Source of the DNA: Adiantum capillus-veneris
Taxonomy: Eukaryota > Streptophyta > Polypodiopsida > Polypodiales > Pteridaceae
Direction of reading: 5' to 3'
DNA length: 64,000 nucleotides
NCBI GenBank assembly: GCA_014529385.2
Contig: CM043945.1
Location: 99,703,963 to 99,767,962, forward strand
Part shown: positions 1 through 10,526 of the stretch, piece by piece
How the letters are laid out: the number at the start of each line of letters is the position of its first letter
How positions within the stretch are numbered: position 1 is the stretch's first letter
The notes under the pieces: generated by a model
Seen by the model: only the letters and a program-made list of their open reading frames with translations
Told to the model about the DNA's origin: nothing
The model's database searches: none
Translations under genes and position numbers: made by a program

Positions 1-50
<50 letters not shown>
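1..50. repeat. (TC)n microsatellite
   Basis: This is a perfect TC dinucleotide run reaching the window edge, followed by two CTCTCG-like variants. Bases 51-114, between it and the first LTR, hold no gene or repeat that I can see. Confidence 0.98.
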
Positions 51-53
<3 letters not shown>

Positions 54-114
54 CTCGCTGTGTCGCTTGTGACACCGGATTGCAGGGGTCACTCGCCCTT
101 TTATTATAGTACTA

Positions 115-572
115 TGTAGACGGCTGGATAATCACCATGCGGGAACGTGTTCTTAGAAGATGGGCAGCGAATTACTTAGTAATTACTAGAGTAATTACTA
201 CAGTAAAACCGAAGTGCATAAATAGGGCCCATTACATTATTATCGGGTTGGCAATTGTTATCACTTGTATTAGCGCTTTGAGCTACAATTGTACTTGAGC
301 ATCAGTGGCAGTATTGTCAGCTATAATTTCTCTCTGTAATCATATTCACTATAATCTCAATCATGGTATATATTTCAGTGATACTTACTTCTCGACCAGT
401 CTTCTGAATCTGAATCTTATTCCAGTCTATAAGTCTTATTCTTATTTCAGTATCTACATGTCAGTATAGTCTCCGATTTCTGTCTAGTCTGCTGTCTGAA
501 ATCTTCCCACACTAGTAGCTGAAATCCTTCAACAATGGAATTAGCTATCTCAAGAGATCAGCTCCAATTCCA
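115..572 (+). repeat. Element A 5' LTR
   Basis: The start is fixed by the match to 29215-29353 (TGTAGACGGCTGG to TTGTTATCACTT). The end is uncertain. I place it at CA, position 572, because a TGGCG-starting stretch at 576 could be a degenerate Asp-tRNA primer site, as in Athila/Tat elements. No initiator-Met primer site is seen here. Confidence 0.65.
215..228 (+). promoter_or_regulatory. TATA-like box in element A LTR
   Basis: ATAAATA at 218-224 sits in a conserved TGCATAAATAGGGC context. The truncated 3' LTR has the same site as TATAAATA at 29304-29311. It lies about 100 bases into the LTR, a plausible U3 promoter position. Confidence 0.5.
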
Positions 573-644
573 TTATGGCGATCATGGTGGCTAGAGCTAA
601 GCTCGTTGACTGAAAGACTCTTCTCCCAATTGAAGTTTTCAGCA

Positions 645-1266
645 ATGGCACCAAAGTCCAATCGTGGCCGGAAATCTACCAATCGTGTGGACCCCATCCC
701 TGAGGAGTCAGGAAGAGAATCTGACCCCAAGCAAGAGAAAATGAATGACACTGAGGCTCAGGAGAAGCATAGTCAGGATGAGGAGGCATAGGACTCACAG
801 CACTCCAGTCATTCTCGATGCAGACGGGCAGAACGGGAAGCACGAAAGGCAAAGAGTTCCAAGAGTTCTCAGATGAGCATGTCAAGGGCAGAAAGGGAAG
901 TCACCGTACTTCTAGCAGGCAAAACAGAGAAGATACTGATACTGAGACAGAGACAAAGATTGATTGGAATGCTGCCACAGACAATTGCAAGAAGGCTCCC
1001 AAGCGGCATTCTGAAGCCAAGAACCGAAGTGGTTGGATTAGCAGTAATCGAAATGATTTCCTGAAGATTTCCTTTCCCATATTCAAAGGAGGGGAAAAGG
1101 ATGATCCAGATGTTCACATACAAGCTTTTGAGCAGTATGCTGAACTAAAGAACATTGATGAAGATGATTGGGGGGAATATTTTCCACAAACCTTGAAAGA
1201 AGCAGCGAGGAAATGGTATTACCATTACCCTGCATGCCAGCTGAGATCATATAAAAAATTACTTAA
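645..1266 (+). pseudogene. Element A gag, N-terminal part (broken)
   Basis: The first good ATG is at 645 (MAPKSNRGRKS), a basic start typical of plant Gypsy Gag. A TAG at 789 ends that frame. The capsid-like region resumes in another frame from 818 (start of a retrotransposon Gag core, with PIFKGGEKDDPDVH then EAARKWYYHYP). The core is cut at 1266 by element D1. Removing D1 and one TTAA would let the frame run on at 2588, so A's gag was in frame at this point when D1 landed. The first stop and frame change are separate damage. Confidence 0.8.
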
Positions 1267-2587
1267 CACTAGGTTGGTAACCTAACAGGACATAAAAGTG
1301 TCCTTTCAGGGTTTTGAAAAAAACCTCCAAAACCATAGTAAATCCACTCATTTTGTAAAAATCCTTTCATGAGGTTATAGTTCAAGGCCTACTACACATG
1401 TAAAAAATAAGAAACTTGTAAAATTTCTCATCTTTTGGTCACACCAAGCCTCCAAAATTGATGGACCAGTACAATTTCATCAAAACAGTCATTTCTTACG
1501 TTTCATTGCATAAAAATAAGATTAGGGATTTTTGTAGGACTTGAGATAAATTCCCTAGTTAACTTCAATGGGTCGGTGATCAGAACATATGATTGCTTCT
1601 CACTCACTATTTTTTGTTTTGCCAAAAGAAATAGGTACAAAAAAGTTGAATTTTTACCATTCTGCAAACCTATCATCAAAGTTTCTATATCCACGCTCAA
1701 TACAAATAATATATGCATATTTTCTTAGTTCCCTATTGTCCTTTAGGTTCATAAGGATCCATGGGGAATTTCAAAAGAATAATACATCTCTTACCAAGGG
1801 GAATCTTGGGGACAAAGATGAAGTGCTAAATACAACAAACATGAAAAAACTGGGTTCAACATTATGAGTTGTAGAATCCCATAGAAACTATTCAATATCT
1901 AGCCAAATTTGATCCTTATGACTAGATATGGCTACTACCTACAAAATGCATGTAGTTGTCACAAGAAACTAACAATATTGAAAAAGCTATACTTGATATA
2001 CTAGAATGTTTCGTTTCTTCTATAATTGAAAAAATCAACCATCGTTGTCTACTATGAGAAATAGGGTATTAGGTGCCCCAAAACTCAAGTAATATTAGCT
2101 TTATGTTACAATATGCGACATAGAAAATCAAAACTGCATTTGGATATCATGAAAGCCACCAAAAAAATCGTAGAAGAGCTAAAATTGGCTAAAAAACAGG
2201 ATTTGACAATTTTTGTAATTTGGTCATAACTTAGAACTTTAACATTTATTTCTCCCTAGAAGAATCAGGACATGTTGAGGACTACTAAAAATAGTTCTCT
2301 AGCATTATAGACCTCACAAACATGAGTTCTAGAGTGGTATAGTTGCAAAAAGTTGAAAAAAGCCAAAAACAAGACCCGTTTTTTCACACAGTTTAGGTTG
2401 TGAAATGTTGTGCAAGGACAAGGTTAAAGATGGAATTGATATTCCAAAAAAATGTCGAGTTTTTTTCAGCTCATGAGACAACTTTCTAGACAGATAACAC
2501 CTCAAAATACATATTGAAACTCTTGACATAATTCAAGGAAAATGGTCACTTAACAGGACATAAAAGTGTCCCATTACCAACCTAGTG
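1267..2587. mobile_element. Element D copy 1: non-autonomous, TTAA-inserting piggyBac-like element
   Basis: The element is 1321 bp, starts CACTAGGTTGGTAA (1267-1280) and ends with the exact inverse (2574-2587). TTAA flanks it on both sides (1263-1266 and 2588-2591). A 20-base motif AACAGGACATAAAAGTGTCC lies inside each end in the same direction (from 1284 and from 2552), so it is a subterminal direct repeat. The interior is AT-rich and has only short, unconvincing ORFs, so it needs a transposase from elsewhere. An inverted copy of exactly the same length is at 24632-25952. A 4-bp TTAA duplication fits piggyBac. CACTA elements, despite the similar first five bases, make 3-bp duplications. Confidence 0.85.
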
Positions 2588-3417
2588 TTAAGGCCTTCAG
2601 GTTGGAATATTCCAACAATCGAGGGGACGAGGATATTCTCTGTGAATTGGATCAGATCATACAGAGGAATTTGTCAGTCCGCAGCTATGTTGAAAAGATA
2701 AAAGAACTGATCAGGCAGCTGCAAGAACCGCCGTCTGAGAAGAGATTGAGGGAATGGTTTCTGAATGGGTTCAGAAGCAAAAAGCTTAGAGAACAAGAAG
2801 TATCAGAACCTACAAATAAATTCAATGATCTAGTCCAGTGAGCATTAAAGCTGGAACAACAGGCTAAGAAATAAAAGAGCCATAAGAAGCGAAGGACCAG
2901 TAGCAGTAGTTCGGCTACTGAAGCTTCTGATTCTAGTGCAACATCCAGCAGCTCCGAGAGCAGCTCCAATGAATGGACAAAGGAGAAATCAAAGAAGGGA
3001 TCATGGACCAAGAAAATTGAAGAAATGGCTACGCAGATTGCAGAAATTAGCCACACAAGACAGCCGGTCCGGAAGATGGAGACTTGGTGTTCCAGATGCA
3101 AATCCAAGGACCACATCTCCACTGAATGTCCACAATGTACCTACTGCAAGGCCTTTGGTCACCTATGGAATAATTGTGGCATCAGAATTCACCATTTCAA
3201 GAAAGGAAAGGATCTATCAGTGGTTGCCTACACTGAACCAGTGAAGGCAAAACCAATCAAAGTAGCTCAAGAAGAGAGACCAGGTACCAGTGGTACTGGT
3301 CAAGGATGTGGCGGATACCAACCAGGAATGGGCAGAGGAAGAGGAAGAGGCAACTTCCAGACCAAGAGCATGAAGTGCTATACCTGTGGGAAGTATGGTC
3401 ATTTGATGCACCGGTAA
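2588..3417 (+). pseudogene. Element A gag, C-terminal part with zinc knuckles (broken)
   Basis: The capsid-type sequence continues to an in-frame TGA near 2839. A Ser/Lys-rich linker follows, then a knuckle-like cluster from about 3088 (CSRCKSKDHISTECPQCTYC) and a second CCHC-like start near 3376 (CYTCGKYGHLMH). The second knuckle loses its last Cys to a frame change or stop at about 3415. This is the nucleic-acid-binding end of Gag. Stops and frame shifts between blocks show decay. Confidence 0.75.
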
Positions 3418-3893
3418 CGACTGCTACTGAGGCTAAGGCACCAAAGCCAGTTCCAGTCAGAGTAGTTACCAGGAGCAAGGGAGTGATCATTGAAGAAATT
3501 CGAGACATTTAAGAAGTACCAGTTAATTCTAATAGCAGCAAGTGGGCCCAACAAAGGGAAGTTTGGAAGGCCAAAGGTAAAGGAAAGGTGGTAGATGAGT
3601 GGCAAGAGCAGCGGGAACTAGCAGCTAAAATCACAGAGGATTTAGCTAAGAAGCTGCCAGAGCATCCAGAAAGTTCCGAAGCTAGAGTCATTCAGAAGAT
3701 ACCAGCCCAATCGATTGATAAAGATCAGTCAGTACCGGCCATGACAGAGACCATGCTGGTTCTAGTACATGGATTAGCTGATGAAATGGGAGTGGAAGGA
3801 AAGAGTAGTACTGCTAAAGAAGAATGGCAGTGTGAAGATACTAGTTCTTCAAGCTCTGACAATCAGTTGGACTAGGAGCAAGAGGAAATTCAA
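3418..3893 (+). pseudogene. Element A gag-protease linker
   Basis: A Lys/Glu-rich fragment (readable 3588-3875) with no recognised domain ends in a TAG just before the protease frame. It lies where Gag joins protease in Tat/Athila-type polyproteins. Confidence 0.5.
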
Positions 3894-4382
3894 GTGAAAA
3901 TTTGTGATAGAATCCAGAAGCTGACTGTAGAGCTGGAGGATATAAGAAAGACCTTACTTGAGGTGGCCAACTTTATCAGACAACGTAGGAAGACTGAGGT
4001 AGAGGCCAGAACAGTGGACCTGACGGCTGTCCGAGATGATGAAGTTCCACTTATTCAGGTAGACTACAAGGTCAGGAAGCAGTGGGAACCTCTCTCAAGT
4101 GTCATACTGGATGGAGGAGCAGGAGTCAACATAATGGGAGCCCATCTTCAGCAAAGAATGGGTATCACTAACATGAAACCATCACCATTCAAAGTAAGAA
4201 TGGCAGATCATCGAGTCGTACAAGCGACGGGTATGATTGAAAACATGCAGATAAGAGTTGGGAAGGAGAAATTCAAAACCAGTTTCCTAGTCTTGGATGT
4301 GCAGAGAGAAAATGGAATGCTACTAGGCCACCCATGGTTAAGAACAGCACATGTTGTTCATGACTACACAACCAGACTTTAA
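3894..4382 (+). pseudogene. Element A aspartic protease region
   Basis: A helical N-terminal stretch is followed by the retropepsin-like core, with VILDGGAGVNIMG in place of the usual D-S/T-G active site. A later GMLLGHPWLR matches the conserved I-L-G-x-x-W/F-L region of plant Gypsy proteases. DGG instead of DSG/DTG is seen in some Athila-type elements, so it may not be damage. The frame ends at TAA 4380. The block 4383-4651 that follows has no open frame and looks like decayed linker. Confidence 0.75.
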
Positions 4383-4651
4383 CCATAGAAGGGGCTAGTG
4401 GCAGAATCAAAATCCAAACCAACAACACCAGGAGCTGGAAAAAGGAACTGAGGCCGAAGGAGTTGTGTCAGAAATACCGAGCTAAGAAAATTGAGTGAAT
4501 GCTAGCAGCTATGAACATATTTCCTTTGGCAGAAATTGATTTGAATGCAGTCCTGCTGAACAAAGAGCATGCTGACAAGCAGAAGAAACAATTCCCTGAT
4601 CAGTTTACTTAAGTCAATACAGGGGAAAGAGCAGTTCAGCTAACTGGAAGA

Positions 4652-5683
4652 ATGGAGGAACCAGCTGATATTGGTATAATGGAAGAACCAGTATGTTCTG
4701 AAGAGTATCCAATGGATCAGAATAATGATTCAGAAATGAATGGACCTTCTTGGGATTATGCTGAAAAATCGACCAAACGAAAAGGAGGCGGACCAAACTG
4801 GTTGCTTCCAGATGATCAGGAAGTAGAGGAGTGGAACCTGGGATCAGAGGAAAATCCCAGAATGATCAAAGTCAACAAGCACCTGAAACCGGCAATTAAG
4901 AAGAACGCACAGAAAATGTTCCGGAACTATAAAGATGTATTTGCCTAGGAACATACAGATTTGAAGGGAGTAGATCCTGAAATCTCTCAGCACCAAATAC
5001 CACTGAAACCGGATTCTAGGCCAGTCAGATTGCAAAGATACCGGATGAAGCCCAATTATGCAAAGAAGGTCAAGGAGGAGATTGATAATCTTCTCAAGGC
5101 TGGGTTCATTACGGAAGTAGCAAGCAGTGATTGGTTATTTCCCATAGTTTTCGTTCCTAAGAAGAATGGGAAATTAAGAGTGTGTGTCGACTATAGGAAA
5201 CTAAATGCCCAGACCATTAAGGATCCATTTCCCTTACCTTTTATTGATATGTTGCTTGATGAGATCACAGGATATGGGATGTATAGCTTCATGGATGGTC
5301 ATAGCGGCTATAACCAGTTACAGATTGCTCTTGAAGATAGGGCTAAGACGACTTTCATTACTGAGCGGGGAGCATTCATGTATCTGGTGATGCCTTTTGG
5401 ACTGTGCAATGCACCAGCTACTTTTCAGCGGTGTATGATGGAGATGTTTAATGAATTTCTTCATCGGTTCCTCGCCATTTTCATGGATGACTTCACTGTC
5501 CATTCAGATGAGGAACATCACCTTCTATTCCTAGAGATGGTTTTTAAACGCTGTCAGGAGAAAAGGATTTGTTTGAATCCATTCAAATCTGTATTTCTGG
5601 TTTGGAAGGGACAGCTACTGGGACATGTGGTTTCCCGCAATGGAATAGAAATGGCCAATGACAAAGTACAGTGTGTCCAGTAA
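4652..5683 (+). pseudogene. Element A reverse transcriptase
   Basis: The frame runs from a pre-RT linker (YKDVFA, then TAG at 4946) into RT. Visible blocks are RVCVDYRKLNAQTIKDPFPLP, the FMDGHSGYNQL block, MPFGLCNAPATFQRCM, and the active site FMDD with FTVHSDEEHH downstream (FMDD replaces the usual YMDD/YVDD). A second in-frame stop lies at 5681. The thumb and connection (FLGYVNFYRRFV) continue in the same frame beyond it. The enzyme copies element RNA into cDNA. It is inactive here because of the stops. Confidence 0.88.
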
Positions 5684-7180
5684 GCTAAAGCACCCAGAAC
5701 TGCTTCTGAGTTGAGTTCTTTCTTGGGGTATGTGAATTTCTATAGAAGATTTGTACACAAGTTTGCTTCTCAAGCAGTACCACTATATGAGCTTACAAAG
5801 AAGACTAGTAAGTTCAATTGGACTGCTGAGTGTGAGGAGAGTTTCTAGAATTTGAAAAAAGCCATTACCAGTAAACCAGTCCTCAGGCAGCCGAATTGGG
5901 ATATTATTTTTCATGTACATGTAGATGCTTCAGGATTGGCAATGGGGACATTATTAGCTCAGCCAGATGGCAGAACAGACTATCCGGTCTATTTTGCTAG
6001 TCAGAGATTCAGTCAGGCTGAACAAGGCTATACGACTACTGAAAGAGAGGCCCTCGGAATGGTTTTTAGCGCTACGAAGTTCAGGCATTACCTATTGGAG
6101 AAGTTATTCCATTTTTATGTGGATCATCAAGCTCTTCTGTTTCTGATTAACAAAGTTATTATCCAAGGCAGGCTGATAAGATGGATGATGTTCCTTATGG
6201 AATTTGAATTCAGAATTTTCCATAAGCCTGGCGGAAACCACTGTGGAGCTGACTTTCTCTCCAGAAGTATAGAAGGATATTCAGAATCACCTTTGAGAGA
6301 TGAGCTAGTTGATGCTGATTTATTTCAGTTAGAAGCAGAAGAATCAGTGGATCCTGAATGGTATGATATTTATCAATTCCTTTCCCAAGGTGCCTTTCCA
6401 AAGGATTGGAAACAGAATCAGAAGAAATATCTGATCATAAAAAGCCTAAAATTTACCATCATCGGAGGAGTACTTTATCGATTAGGTGTGGATGGTATAC
6501 TTCGGAGGTGTGTCCCTATGGAAGGAAGACTGCAGGTTATTTCAGAAGCGCATAATGGCGAGTTTGGTGGAAACTTCTCAAACGAAGTGACCTACAAGAA
6601 AATTCTGCAAGCAGGCCTGTGGTGGCAAACAATGATTGCTGATGTCATAAGCTTTTGTAAAACCTGTGACATATGCCAAAGAATGGGCCGACCAACAGCT
6701 GCAGACATGACTCCCTTAATACTGATACAACCATTGGGAGTATTCATGAAATGGGGACTGGATTTTATGGGACCTTTTAAGAAGGTGACTCCCAGGAAGA
6801 ACAAGTACATTGTGATCGCTACTTGTTATGTTACCAAGTGGGTTGAAGCTAAGGCTCTTCTTGACAACACGGTCAAGTCAACTGCAAGGTTTTGTTTTGA
6901 GAATATTGTTTGCGGATATGGATGTCCAGTAGAAGTTGTGACCGATCAAGGGACACATTTTATCAATGATACTATGGAAATCCTATTGGATATGCTTTCA
7001 GTCAAGCATCGGAAATCTACTCCTTCCTATCCCAGATGCGATGGACAGGCTGAAAGTAGCAATAAGACAATTAAGATTATTCTCACTAAGGTGGTGCAAA
7101 AGAAACCAGACCAGTGGGATTTGAAGCTTCAGAATGCTCTATGGACTTATATGACAGCTTATAAGGTGACTACTGAATGA
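5684..7180 (+). pseudogene. Element A RNase H and integrase core
   Basis: The RT connection (5684-5850) holds one stop near 5847. RNase H follows (HVDASGLAMGTLLAQ, then TTEREALGMVFSATKFRHYL, then FYVDHQAL). The integrase zinc region has HNGEFGG then CKTCDICQRMG, with one His of the HHCC set apparently lost (GGN for GGH). The catalytic core shows GLDFMGPF, VTDQGTHF and GQAESSNKTIK, which carry the DDE residues. The frame stops at TGA near 7178, where the rest shifts by one base. Confidence 0.87.
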
Positions 7181-7800
7181 CACCATTCAGAATGGTGTAT
7201 GGTACTGAAGCTGTGGTTCCTATGGAGTTCGTAATCCCCAGTCTAAGAATGGCTGTGAAGTATGAATTAGACTTCAACCATAATCTTAAGAAAAGACTGG
7301 ATGAACTAATGCAGTTAGATGAACTCAGGCAAAGAGCCATATTGGAACAGAAGATTGTTCAACAAAGAAGGAAGCACTGGCATGATCGCCGAATTAAAGT
7401 CCGAGAATTCCAAAAAGGAGACAGTGTGCTTCTATATCAGTCTAAATTGGGTCCAAAGAAGCCAAATTTGAAGATTTCCTGGGCAGGACCTTTTGAGGTC
7501 GATTGGGTCTTCTCCAATGGCACAATTAGATTGAAAGATTTATCTAGACTGATGTTGCCGGGAGTATATAATGGAGCAAAGATCAAACTTTATTATTCAG
7601 AGACTAGAGAAACTGGGTTGGAACAAGGTACTAAGGAACTGGAGGTTGTTGATCAAGAGATACCGGAATCAGAAATTTTTAATCTTTACCATGTGCAACT
7701 AGTTCCAACTTCAGAACCAGTAACCGAAGAACCAGATCAGGCTGACCTGAGAACCAGTACCAGTATTATCCAGCCAGAGTGGGAATCAGTTCAGAATTAG
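7177..7800 (+). pseudogene. Element A integrase C-terminus
   Basis: This continues the integrase after a one-base frame change: TPFRMVYGTEAVVPME, then a long helical stretch with HWHDRRIKVREFQKGDSVLLY, then the SH3-like region (KISWAGPFEVDWVFSNGTIRL). No chromodomain follows. The tail is Glu/Pro-rich and ends at 7800. It binds DNA in intact relatives. Confidence 0.8.
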
Positions 7801-7845
7801 TATAGACACACTTTCCAAATTTTAAGTAGTCAACGGTCAAGTGGT

Positions 7846-8670
7846 ATGCCAGTGGTAATTATTACAAGGATGGGTTGCAGTCTTGTCCAATGCATGTTTG
7901 CCATGACAGCAACGGCGCACACAAGTCTAGGAGCGGCGAGTGGTGGAGCTTTTATGGCACGAACACGTATAACAGTAAGGAGAGTTAGCATTTTTCCTCA
8001 TAAATCTCCTGCGCGACGCTTTCCTCCTGTCAACCATTCGCCATCGCCGAGCTCCAAGGTTTCTTCACTACAGCTGCAAACTTCGACCTCTGACGAGACA
8101 GCTAATGGTCAGACATCCTTACCAACGATAGCGGGGAACGGCTTTGACACAAGTAAGTCCTCTTCGCCTTCGCCTGCTTCATCGTCGTCGACCTCACAGT
8201 GTATGGGTAGAAGGAAATTCTCAAAGAAGATGCATGAAACTCTTGAAGAAACCAAGGCTATAGTTGTTGAGGCAAAGGCAAGCCTTCCTGTTCTTCCATA
8301 CAGTAAAATCCAACGCTATGTCTTTACTGATCACGCAATGACTCTACTACAACTCTGGGATCTGCGAGTTGTGTTGCAAGCTACAAGGATTGCTTTTGAT
8401 GCATATATCATTAAGCAAGTTCTTGATTCCTTTGATGCTGACACTAGCAGTGCTATGATAAATAATAGGAAGGTGACAGTGACACCAAAAGCCATTGCAT
8501 TTGCATTTCGGATGCCTAATGAGCCCAAACCATTTGCGGCGACTGCGCAGAAAATAAGTATTGCTCTAAAGGAGGATGAAACAGCTAGAAAGAAGCGCAA
8601 GGCAAGTTCTCAAGGAGTTCCAGTAGCAGGACTGGAAGCCTCCGTTGCTTACAGGTTTGTAGTGAAGTAG
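7846..8670 (+). CDS. Element A downstream ORF 1, plant-transposon-protein-like
   Basis: This 274-residue sense ORF starts 45 bases after pol. Residues 1-120 are basic and Ser/Pro-rich. From about residue 160 a folded-looking region includes QRYVFTDHAMTLLQLWDL and then NNRKVTVTPKAIAFAFRMP. The latter resembles the V-x-I/V-T-x-x-x-I-x-x-x-L/F-x-x-P pattern of the putative plant transposon protein domain found with Athila-like elements. That match is from memory of the pattern and needs a profile search. The start codon is not certain. Extra ORFs between integrase and the 3' LTR are typical of Tat/Athila elements. No membrane segment supports an envelope role. Confidence 0.55.
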   Translation: MPVVIITRMGCSLVQCMFAMTATAHTSLGAASGGAFMARTRITVRRVSIFPHKSPARRFPPVNHSPSPSSKVSSLQLQTSTSDETANGQTSLPTIAGNGFDTSKSSSPSPASSSSTSQCMGRRKFSKKMHETLEETKAIVVEAKASLPVLPYSKIQRYVFTDHAMTLLQLWDLRVVLQATRIAFDAYIIKQVLDSFDADTSSAMINNRKVTVTPKAIAFAFRMPNEPKPFAATAQKISIALKEDETARKKRKASSQGVPVAGLEASVAYRFVVK

Positions 8671-9131
8671 TCAGTCTTAAGAATAACCCAACGTATGTGT
8701 CAGAGAAATTATTTTCTATGGTGTTGGCCAAGATACTGGATCCACAAGTCCATATCAACCTTTGTCAAATACTCTCGCATAATGTACTTCAATAGACTGC
8801 CAAGCTGAAATCTCAAACTATTTTCAAGGCATGGTATGTCTGGCAATTCTTGTATTGGGCTACTGCTGCAGATGTTAATGAGCAGGTAAAGCAGGCTTGG
8901 AGTGAGCAGCCCATTTCTGAACCAAAGAAGATTGAACTGTCCTCAGATGACGAGGAAATAGACAGTCAAATGATTTTCAATGACCTGAAAAGGAAAGCCA
9001 CTGCACAGGAAGCTGACAGTTCAAAGAAGACAAGAATTACATTAACAAAAAGCAGTGAATTCTTGAAGCAAATAGAAAGAAAGGTCAAGGCAGTGAGCAT
9101 TGAGAAAGCTGAGAAAAGTAAACCTGAGTAG
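8671..9131 (+). pseudogene. Element A downstream region, fragment 2
   Basis: After the TAG at about 8668 the sequence still looks coding in pieces. 8850-9131 reads 93 residues, rich in Lys, Glu and Ser (PISEPKKIELSSDDEEID). It probably continues ORF 1 after stops and a frame change. Confidence 0.45.
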
Positions 9132-9149
9132 CAAATTACTCAGAAAACT

Positions 9150-10367
9150 GTGCCTGATCAGTCAGTTGTCAAACATACAGTCACTATTGGTTCTGGTAAA
9201 GTTCAGGAAAAGCCAGTCACTGAGGAGAAGGTACCAGACCAGCCAGTGGACAAAGGCAAGAGTCAACTGGACAAAGGGAAAGGTCCAGCGTCCTCGACTT
9301 TCTCTGGAGAAGTTCTTTTCATTTCTGGGAACCCTCTGAAACTGGTTAAAAAGGATAAGCTGCACCAAATGCAAACTCAGAAATTGAGAGGGCATCTTTT
9401 GCTCACCACAATTGATTATGCTACTCTACCCTACGTGGCTCCTGTGGCAATATATGAACTTGTTGATTCTGATCCAACCACGGTCAAAGACAGATGTTCA
9501 GTACTAATACAGTCTTCTTGGAATACCATTGTCAGTTGTATGGGACAATTGGTGGAGGCTGCTGGATCAGAAGATGAAGTCAAAAAGCTTAAAGCTGACT
9601 TGGCAGAAGCACAACATCAGATTGCCACACTCCATAAAGCCCAGGAAGTGCATAACATACACCACAGGGTACTGGAAGCTCAATCAGAAAGGGCTCAGGA
9701 GTTGTTGAATAAAAAGTTAGCTAAAGCTGAGTCTGAAATTATGATCATGAAACGCCAAAGGAATGAAGCACTGAGAGCTACCGAGCGAGCTGAAATGATG
9801 CTCAGAATGAAGCAGGCAAAATTTAGAAAGCCGCTATTACACCATACAGCTCTGAAGCGTTCGCTGACTGACAGATACATCTACAATAGCTTGTCTGAAA
9901 TTTTAAAGCCCGCAGGCAATGCTTTTTTTGACTTAGAAAATTTAAAGTCCTTGATGGAAAGTTTGCAGAGCGATTTGCAGGACAAGATGGGTGAGTTCAA
10001 TAATGCTCTGATGAACCAAGCTATAATGGATTATATTGAGCAACAGACTTCCCCAGATGAGGATGGAGAAGATGAAGAAGATGAAGTTGATCAGGAGGAG
10101 GATGATCAAGAAACTGGGCATACAAAGGATGATGATGATGCCCCACCACCATCTCCACCTCCAAGACCTAGTACTGGTGGGACAAGACCAGATGAAGGAG
10201 GCCAGTCACACAGTCAGACCAGCCAGACCAGACTGAGGGTCAGTAGGAAGAGCAGGATAAAGAGCACCAGTTGGGTCAATAGCAGACTGAAGAGCAGCAG
10301 CCCAGTAACACTGGGAATCAGCCAACTAATCAGTCCCATCACAACAGAGAGGCTAAAGGAAAAATGA
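9150..10367 (+). CDS. Element A downstream ORF 2, coiled-coil protein with acidic and proline-rich tail
   Basis: This ORF has 405 residues in the same frame as the fragment ending at 9131, with a single TAG between them, so both may be one original protein. Residues about 135-225 form a likely coiled coil (EVKKLKADLAEAQHQIATLH and following). Residues about 290-340 are a Glu/Asp run followed by PPPSPPPRPS. The coiled coil could allow self-association. The role in the element life cycle is unknown and I recognise no catalytic motif. Confidence 0.5.
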   Translation: MPDQSVVKHTVTIGSGKVQEKPVTEEKVPDQPVDKGKSQLDKGKGPASSTFSGEVLFISGNPLKLVKKDKLHQMQTQKLRGHLLLTTIDYATLPYVAPVAIYELVDSDPTTVKDRCSVLIQSSWNTIVSCMGQLVEAAGSEDEVKKLKADLAEAQHQIATLHKAQEVHNIHHRVLEAQSERAQELLNKKLAKAESEIMIMKRQRNEALRATERAEMMLRMKQAKFRKPLLHHTALKRSLTDRYIYNSLSEILKPAGNAFFDLENLKSLMESLQSDLQDKMGEFNNALMNQAIMDYIEQQTSPDEDGEDEEDEVDQEEDDQETGHTKDDDDAPPPSPPPRPSTGGTRPDEGGQSHSQTSQTRLRVSRKSRIKSTSWVNSRLKSSSPVTLGISQLISPITTERLKEK

Positions 10368-10526
10368 AGGTTCGGGATGAGGGCCCAGTGGGTGACTAAT
10401 CATCAGCATTCACAACAGCTCATTACTTTGAATAAGCAGCTAAGACATCAACAAGCCTCCATCACTAGACAATATCTGGAGGATGATGCTCTCTAGACTG
10501 ATTTAGAAAGATTTCAAAGATTATAT

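Noticed and set aside
1267-2587. CACTA (En/Spm) transposon, because the ends read CACTA...TAGTG
   Set aside because: The target duplication is TTAA (4 bp) at both copies, with an intact empty site. CACTA elements make 3-bp duplications, and no CACTA-type subterminal repeat array is seen.
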